12,980 nt of DNA from Spongospora subterranea (taxonomy: Eukaryota; Endomyxa; Phytomyxea; Plasmodiophorida; Plasmodiophoridae). Where the stretch lies: positions 3,139 through 16,118 of the forward strand of contig OUQQ01000583.1 in NCBI GenBank assembly GCA_900404475.1, read 5' to 3'. Position 1 is the first letter of the stretch. Every line of letters starts with the position of its first letter. Below, one piece after another: positions 7,731 to 12,980 of this stretch. A model generated the notes under the pieces. That model saw only the letters and a program-made list of their open reading frames with translations. It was not told the DNA's origin and ran no database searches. Both the position numbers and the translations under genes were made by a program.

Positions 7731-10700
7731 ATGTGGGCCACGGTTGGTCTCGTGGTACTCCTGACCATCGCCTATGCGGAATCCGTTATAACTTGCGGCG
7801 GTCAGGTATCAATATCCCCTTCCATATTAAAGTACGCTCTCGATGGTTTTTTTTTCACGTTTCAACACATGCTCAATCTTTGATTTTGTAGATTTGCTCC
7901 TCCGGATTTTGATTATTCGCTGATCAAAGTGACTGTATTGACCAAGTCGGGATTACAGAAGGACAGCGTATACTGTGCTCCCAATGGTTTCTATAGTGCT
8001 CTCATTTACGAAAGTGGCTCGTTCATTCTCCGGGTTGAACATCCCAACCAATGGTCGTTCGAACCTGCGGAAGTGGAATTCACCGCCAATGAGTATGATC
8101 AGTTTTGTGAAGGAGATATCAATTTTCGCTTGACCGGTAGGACGTTTGATTCCATCGACATGACCAAGTATTAATTTCTGCAGGGTTTCCCATTCATGGC
8201 TCTATCAACGCTCCTCAACTCCCATCATGCCGGGCTCAGTATTCACCTGCATCCCAATCGCTGAATGTAGTACTGCGGTCGTCATCCACCGGCAAGACCA
8301 AGGAGTTGTCAATCCGGACAGAGTCCAACGGGGAATTCATGCTGAAGGGCATCCGTCCTGATAACTACACAATTGAAGCCGTTCACCCATCTGGAATCAC
8401 GTCTCGCCCGCACTTGGAACATTCTGTGGCCTGGGGCGAATCAAATCTTGACCCGTTCAATATACCTGGCGCTACGATATCTGGAGTTGTCAAATCCGAC
8501 ATATCCGCTAAGGGTCTTCTGTTCGGCAACATTTAGCACGTTTTTGACTCTTACAACGTGATCTAGGAGTTGGCGTAATCATTGTCCCATCTGGCGCGTC
8601 TCGTGATGATTGTTCATTTGGAGATCGCACCTGTTATTTTGTAGTTTCAGATGATGGTCATTTTTCGTATCAGGACGTTGCCTGTGGATTGTATGACCTC
8701 CATATCGATGTTAGCCGATCAGCTGTGACGTATTCCCTCAATCGTAATATGGCCCCGATTGAGGTGTCGTTTGAGCCACTTCAACTTAGTACTACTTCCT
8801 CTAGTGTCGTTGTGTTTTCGGTATTCATGTTCGTTCAGGTTCTGAAACATTCATCATTACGGGCATAAATGTTGCTGGATACGTACGAGACCCTTTGACA
8901 AATGAAGGTATCGCTGACGCATATGTATTCGTTGATGGGGTTCAAACCGCTATCACCGACAATGATGGGTTATATGTTTGGAGTGCCGCCAATAGCGGTG
9001 ATAAAGGATTTCACAACATCAACGTCAGATCTCATCTATCTGATCAGCGATTCGCTTCTGATGCTGTTTTATTTACAGGTCCTCAAGAAAGGATATAGCT
9101 TTTCATCTCTTCCTCCGTATGTTATCGGTGCTGCTGTCCCTGATGTTGTCGTTGAAAGGTTTGCTCCATGCTATGGTTGGTATCCTTTGATAATGGTCAT
9201 CATGTACCACTAGTTACGACATTTGTGGACACGTCTCTGTATCCGGTATTGCGTCATCCGACCACAATATTGAGGTCGTCGCCAACGGGGTTGTTGTTGC
9301 TTCGGTCAATATTGACCATCGCGGCTTGTTCTGTTATGCAGCAAAGGTAACCCGTTGAATATGAATTCTTTGATTTTCGCTATTGATGCCATTCCTCCAA
9401 TCAGCCTGGCGAGGTTATTCTCCGCCCGTCCAAAAGTCTTGGGCTGCTATCGCCATTATCCCGTCGTGTTACTGTCACCAACGCTCCCATCGATAATGTG
9501 GATTTCTATCAGATTGCTGTGTCTGTCAAAGGCCAGGTTGTCTGTTTTGATACATTGTCTTGCCAGGTAAATTGACCCTCGTTCTCTGCACGATTTGTGC
9601 AGTTTTTGATGGCTCATTTGTAGAGCGTTTCCCTGTCTTTACATTCTAAAAAGGGTTCTGTTTTGACTACAACTGTATCTGCGGTGAACACTTTCGAGTT
9701 TCCCGAAGTGACTCCTGGAGAATATGAACTTCGCGCTGATGCTGTTGGTGCATGTTTTGGCTCGGTACCCGTATGTATGCCACTTATCAGAAATTGGCGA
9801 GTTTGTTGATTGGTACTTCAATGCAGGTCAAAGTGGAGGCAGAAGATGTTGCTGATATTACAATATCGCAGAAGGGTGTTCTGATTGATGTATTAACATC
9901 GTATTCATCAGATATGCGTGTGAGTGGTGGTGACGATTCATTTACCAGTATGTTTAGCCATCATAACTTTCTGTTTCATCAGTCACCTCATTGTTCTCAA
10001 CAGTTTCGCTTGAACCTGGCTCTAGTTCGTTCTGCATAGCCTCTGATGTTCCTGGGCGCTATACATTAGACGCCTTGCCGGAATCAGCCATCTCTTTCGA
10101 AGGAGTTCCAATGCCGATCGTTCATGGGTCTCCCATTCAACTTAAACTTGATAAGATTAAAGTGTGTCTCGTCCTACCCTTGTCAAATTGTATTTCAAAA
10201 GGGCTGAACTCCTGCTCTTGCGCAGGTCACTGGAACTGTTATACTTCCTTCAAGGTTATCAATGCATCCCTCTCTCACTATTACCTGTTCTTCATTCCAA
10301 GAGGTCGTGAAGTCGGATTTCATCAGCGTTAGCGGGGATGTCGCTACTTACGGCTACAGCTTTTGGTCCCCTCTCGGGCAGAAATGCTCAATCAGGGTCT
10401 CCGAATACAATGATATTGTATTCACCCCTGATCCGCAGCAGGTACTTTTACTCGATTTGATTTTCAAAGGGTTTTTTATTGATCTGTTGTCAGGTTGACA
10501 TTCCATCCAACTGGAACAAGAAGCCGATCACAGTCACGGCTATCGTCGGTCGTGCTGGCCTATTCCGAACCGGCAAAATCAGCCCTGTCATTCCTGGTAC
10601 CAGTGTTTGCGTCGACCTTGGGTTTTAACTTGCAGTAATCCGTTTTTCTTTGAATCGCCCAGACGCTAAGGTGTATGCGTATTTGACGCCCGACGGCGAC

Positions 10701-12310
10701 CATGCAGCAGATTCTCATCGTGATTCAGCTCCCATTGAGGTCGCCGTATCCAGCACCGGTATATATCCCGATTTTGTGCAGTCTTGCATACTTGCTGATA
10801 CTCTCGTCTGCAAACATTCCAGGGCAGTATAAATTTGGTCCATTTTCAAGTGCAGGAGGTTATACGATCAAGGTGCATCATCCCGACTATAAGGTCTCAC
10901 ATTTTTCATTCTGAAAAATCATCATCTTACTGTCCTATGTGCGTTAGTTTGAACCTGTTGGCAACGGCGATTTCGAAGCCGTTCAATATTCGTCGTTAGA
11001 AGCTCAGATTACTGATATCGTTTCCGGGTACTAATCGGTCACGTCCTATCGCCAGCAGCAATCATAATATTGATTTAGCGCCCCGATTGAAGGCGTTCTG
11101 GTGTCACTATCGTCTACGAACTATCGGAACAACAGTCTGACCAGTAGCAACGGCGTTGTGCAGTTTAAGGTCGGCTCCATACCAGTATTCAGAATGGTTC
11201 TAACGGCATTGCTGCTCATTCAGAGTCTATCCGCATCGCAGTACTTCCTGCACGTTCTTCTCAAAGAATACATTTTCCGCCCGTCATCTCATTCGGTTCG
11301 TCTTGATCAAGGGCAGAAACTTTCTTTCAAATTCGCAGCTGAACGTGTCGCATACAGTTCGTCCCTATCATTTGTTTTTTCACCCTAGACATAACGATCA
11401 ATCGATCAGGCATTTTCGGATCGGTGAAATCCATTTCGGGCCATCCTTTGCCAAATATCGTTGTCAAAGCAACGGTTGATGGAGATGACGGTTGGGTCGA
11501 ATCTGTGTAAGTATATCCGGCCGAACTGTTGGCAACTTCTCCTCAGCAAAATTCTGATCTATAGCTCGAACGCCGACGGAAGTTATCGGATTCGTGGCTT
11601 GACTCCAGGTCTGCACTTTGTTTTGGGATCGCTGTTCCCCTGTTCTAAGCTGTCGTATTGTGCGTTTAGGAAAAGACTACAGCGTATCGCTGAATTGCGG
11701 CGAAGTCACTGATGCATTGGAGCGTGCCCAACCCGCTCAACATCATGTGCATATGCCCGCTGCTGATGTCAAGGATGTGAATTTCATAGCGTATCGCCAG
11801 CCATCGTACGCCGATCTGTTCGGTGTTCTGCCACCGGGATCGGCGTTCACTTCCGTGGTTCTCAAACATCACGAGACGGTGAGCCCATCCGACACTGCAC
11901 AATAATTGTGGCGTTCTGACGACGATGTCCATCAGGGTGATATCAAGGAGACTGTTCACTGTAGCCCTTCCAAGCGGTTCTTCCTTTTCGCTGATGTTCC
12001 ATTCGGTCAATATACGGTGACCGCCATCACCAACGGATTGAGCTCCAACCCGTTCCCCGTCGCTGTTCATGGCCCGGTCTCCATCGCCTTGCCATCGGAC
12101 CCAGTATTACCTCCTCCTGTACATCCCGCTCAGGGTAGCTCGGTCTTCACGATATTGATCGGATTCGTCATGGTGCTCTGTTTGGTCAACTACGAGGTGA
12201 TCCAAGCGAACATCAAGAAGTTGAAAAGCCGCCGTCAATCATCGTCTAGTGATCCGGCATCTTGGGACGTTCAACTGCAGAAGCGTCGCAATTCTAGACA
12301 AACTCGCTAA
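7731..12310 (+). CDS. NOMO: NOMO (Nodal modulator) homologue, complete 22-exon gene
   Basis: The product is an ER-membrane protein with a long lumenal chain of Ig-like/CarboxypepD_reg-like beta-sandwich repeats. In vertebrates it forms the BOS complex with nicalin and TMEM147 at the multipass translocon. Exons: 7731-7831, 7892-8136, 8184-8513, 8567-8788, 8839-9023, 9079-9158, 9214-9346, 9405-9566, 9624-9764, 9827-9947, 10004-10161, 10226-10441, 10494-10596, 10663-10758, 10823-10893, 10948-11027, 11079-11169, 11224-11356, 11410-11506, 11565-11608, 11670-11878, 11936-12310. Total 3393 nt, 1130 residues (human 1222). Signal peptide 1-16 (MWATVGLVVLLTIAYA). Landmarks along the human order: CGG near 24-26, DYSLIKV, CAPNGF, WSFEP 88-92, GRAGLF, EGVLVSLSS, EYIFRPSS, ERVAYSIFGSV, GSYRIRGLTPG, and DVNFIAYRQ. 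A single membrane helix lies near 1074-1091 (SVFTILIGFVMVLCLV), followed by a basic cytosolic tail. The start at 7731 was chosen because it begins the signal peptide. Two splice sites have in-frame alternatives (see findings). Confidence 0.96.
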
Positions 12311-12513
12311 ACGGCACAATTTCCTAACGTGGTCTATCCTCATAAACTACACAACAGTTTTGCCATTGCTTAACCATGGAACGTTCAGTGGTTTATTCAC
12401 AGTGATCACCGCCCAATGGTTGCGGTTGTACCATCAGCCAAATCCGCCAATTGCGAATCCCCATGACCACTCCCATTTTTGTGCTACGACGTAGACTCGC
12501 TATGATCTTGATG

Positions 12514-12519
12514 AATAAA
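12514..12519 (+). terminator. Poly(A) signal AATAAA of the NOMO gene
   Basis: AATAAA lies about 204 nt after the NOMO stop codon and is the first canonical signal on this strand after it. The interval 12311-12513 is therefore the likely 3' UTR; its short open frames have no support. Confidence 0.65.
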
Positions 12520-12717
12520 TTGATGACAATATATTCAAAGAGGAGGCACATTTCTTGAGCAGGGTCTGGATAGATATAACTCGCACGAACAACGGCAACT
12601 TCTCATAATCATTGCAAAACCGTCTTTCACATGGTTTATGTTCAGCCCCTTGAATGAAATGGCAAAAAAGTATCTTGACCTATCATGGATTGTTCAACTG
12701 GTTCATGAAAAAATCGT
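12520..12717. other. Intergenic stretch between NOMO and the retrotransposon fragment
   Basis: About 200 nt with no recognisable gene. It may contain further decayed sequence from the retrotransposon at its right border, since another minus-strand frame remains open to about 12690. Confidence 0.35.
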
Positions 12718-12978
12718 TTACGGCAACAGCAGCGCGCCCTGATTCATTTGCATCACCATAATTGTTTTGATCGAACGGCGCTTCGAGGAAAGCTGACCTA
12801 TATTGGATCCCTGTGGAATAACATTCTCCTGTCTATGTAATTTCGAAGAGGTGTTTCTGTAATTCACCTCAAATATTCTGTTTGTTAGCCAGTCATTAAT
12901 CAGTAATAACAGATATTGATCTATCCCCATTCTCCTCATTTTCTGGATTAGCAGTGTTCGTTGCACTCTATCGAATGC
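12718..12978 (-). pseudogene. Non-LTR retrotransposon reverse transcriptase fragment (jockey/CR1-like)
   Basis: The minus-strand frame enters from the right edge with AFDRV, the conserved aspartate-bearing motif of the RT palm. It continues through a KM..MGI...L..LINDWLTNR region (typically 'L..LGI...LL..I.S.L.NR') to VIPQGSNIGQL, the counterpart of the 'GVPQGSVLGPLLF' motif. After this the expected hydrophobic stretch and the YADD box are missing; the frame runs on with unrelated residues to a stop at 12718. One can see YGDAN in another frame, possibly a damaged remnant. The order and spacing of the motifs fit a non-LTR (LINE) RT, not a retroviral one. The element is thus 3'-truncated or eroded on the left, and its 5' part lies outside the window. 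The clade is not certain. Confidence 0.78.
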
Positions 12979-12980
12979 CT

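Noticed and set aside
9752..10039. 95-codon plus-strand frame and similar short frames within 7900-11900
   Set aside because: These are single NOMO exons read on into introns, or wrong-frame shadows; the conserved protein requires splicing.
11666..12070. 134-codon minus-strand open frame
   Set aside because: It is antisense to NOMO exons 21 and 22, whose plus-strand frame is well supported by family similarity.
1..12980. CRISPR array, tRNA/rRNA genes, bacterial operon or prophage
   Set aside because: No spaced direct repeats, cloverleaf or rRNA-like sequence was seen, and the spliced genes show the DNA is eukaryotic.

Overview
This is eukaryotic, almost certainly metazoan, nuclear DNA. The protein-coding genes are split by very short GT-AG introns (mostly 46-66 nt), there are AATAAA polyadenylation signals, and a non-LTR retrotransposon fragment sits at the right edge. 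The lineage is unresolved. Uniformly tiny introns with moderate GC fit some compact invertebrate genomes, such as certain nematodes or other small invertebrates, but nothing here decides it.

Layout. 1-540: left edge with several competing open frames and no recognised gene. 554-635: a short 37-38 bp tandem repeat. 731-1093: a near-perfect inverted repeat with 129-nt arms. Its right arm overlaps the 3' end of a decayed transposase-like reading frame on the minus strand (about 1012-1820). 1830-2509: no gene seen. 2510-3581 (minus): a complete six-exon gene for proteasome subunit alpha type-1 (PSMA1; yeast Pre5/alpha6). 3915-4552 (minus): a probable three-exon gene for a small secreted, N-glycosylated protein of unknown function, with a poly(A) signal. 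4818-5332 and 5444-5914: uncertain small reading frames. 6331-6475: a degenerate, frameshifted copy of exon 2 of the gene downstream. 6840-7294: uncertain minus-strand frames. 7731-12310 (plus): a complete 22-exon gene for a NOMO (Nodal modulator) homologue of 1130 residues, with a signal peptide and a C-terminal membrane anchor, followed by a poly(A) signal at 12514. 12718-12978 (minus): a reverse transcriptase fragment.

The two well-supported genes are housekeeping components of protein homeostasis: PSMA1 in the 20S proteasome, and NOMO in the ER membrane (BOS complex of the multipass translocon). They are on opposite strands and show no sign of functional coupling. The exon models were built by hand, by keeping the reading frame across GT-AG introns and matching remembered family sequences. 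All exon phases close exactly in PSMA1 (759 nt), the secreted protein (507 nt) and NOMO (3393 nt). I found no CRISPR array, tRNA, rRNA or bacterial-type operon, and no clearly novel multi-gene system. The most interesting items are the duplicated NOMO exon, the inverted repeat built from a transposase 3' end, the secreted possible prohormone-like protein, and the weak splice-donor usage.
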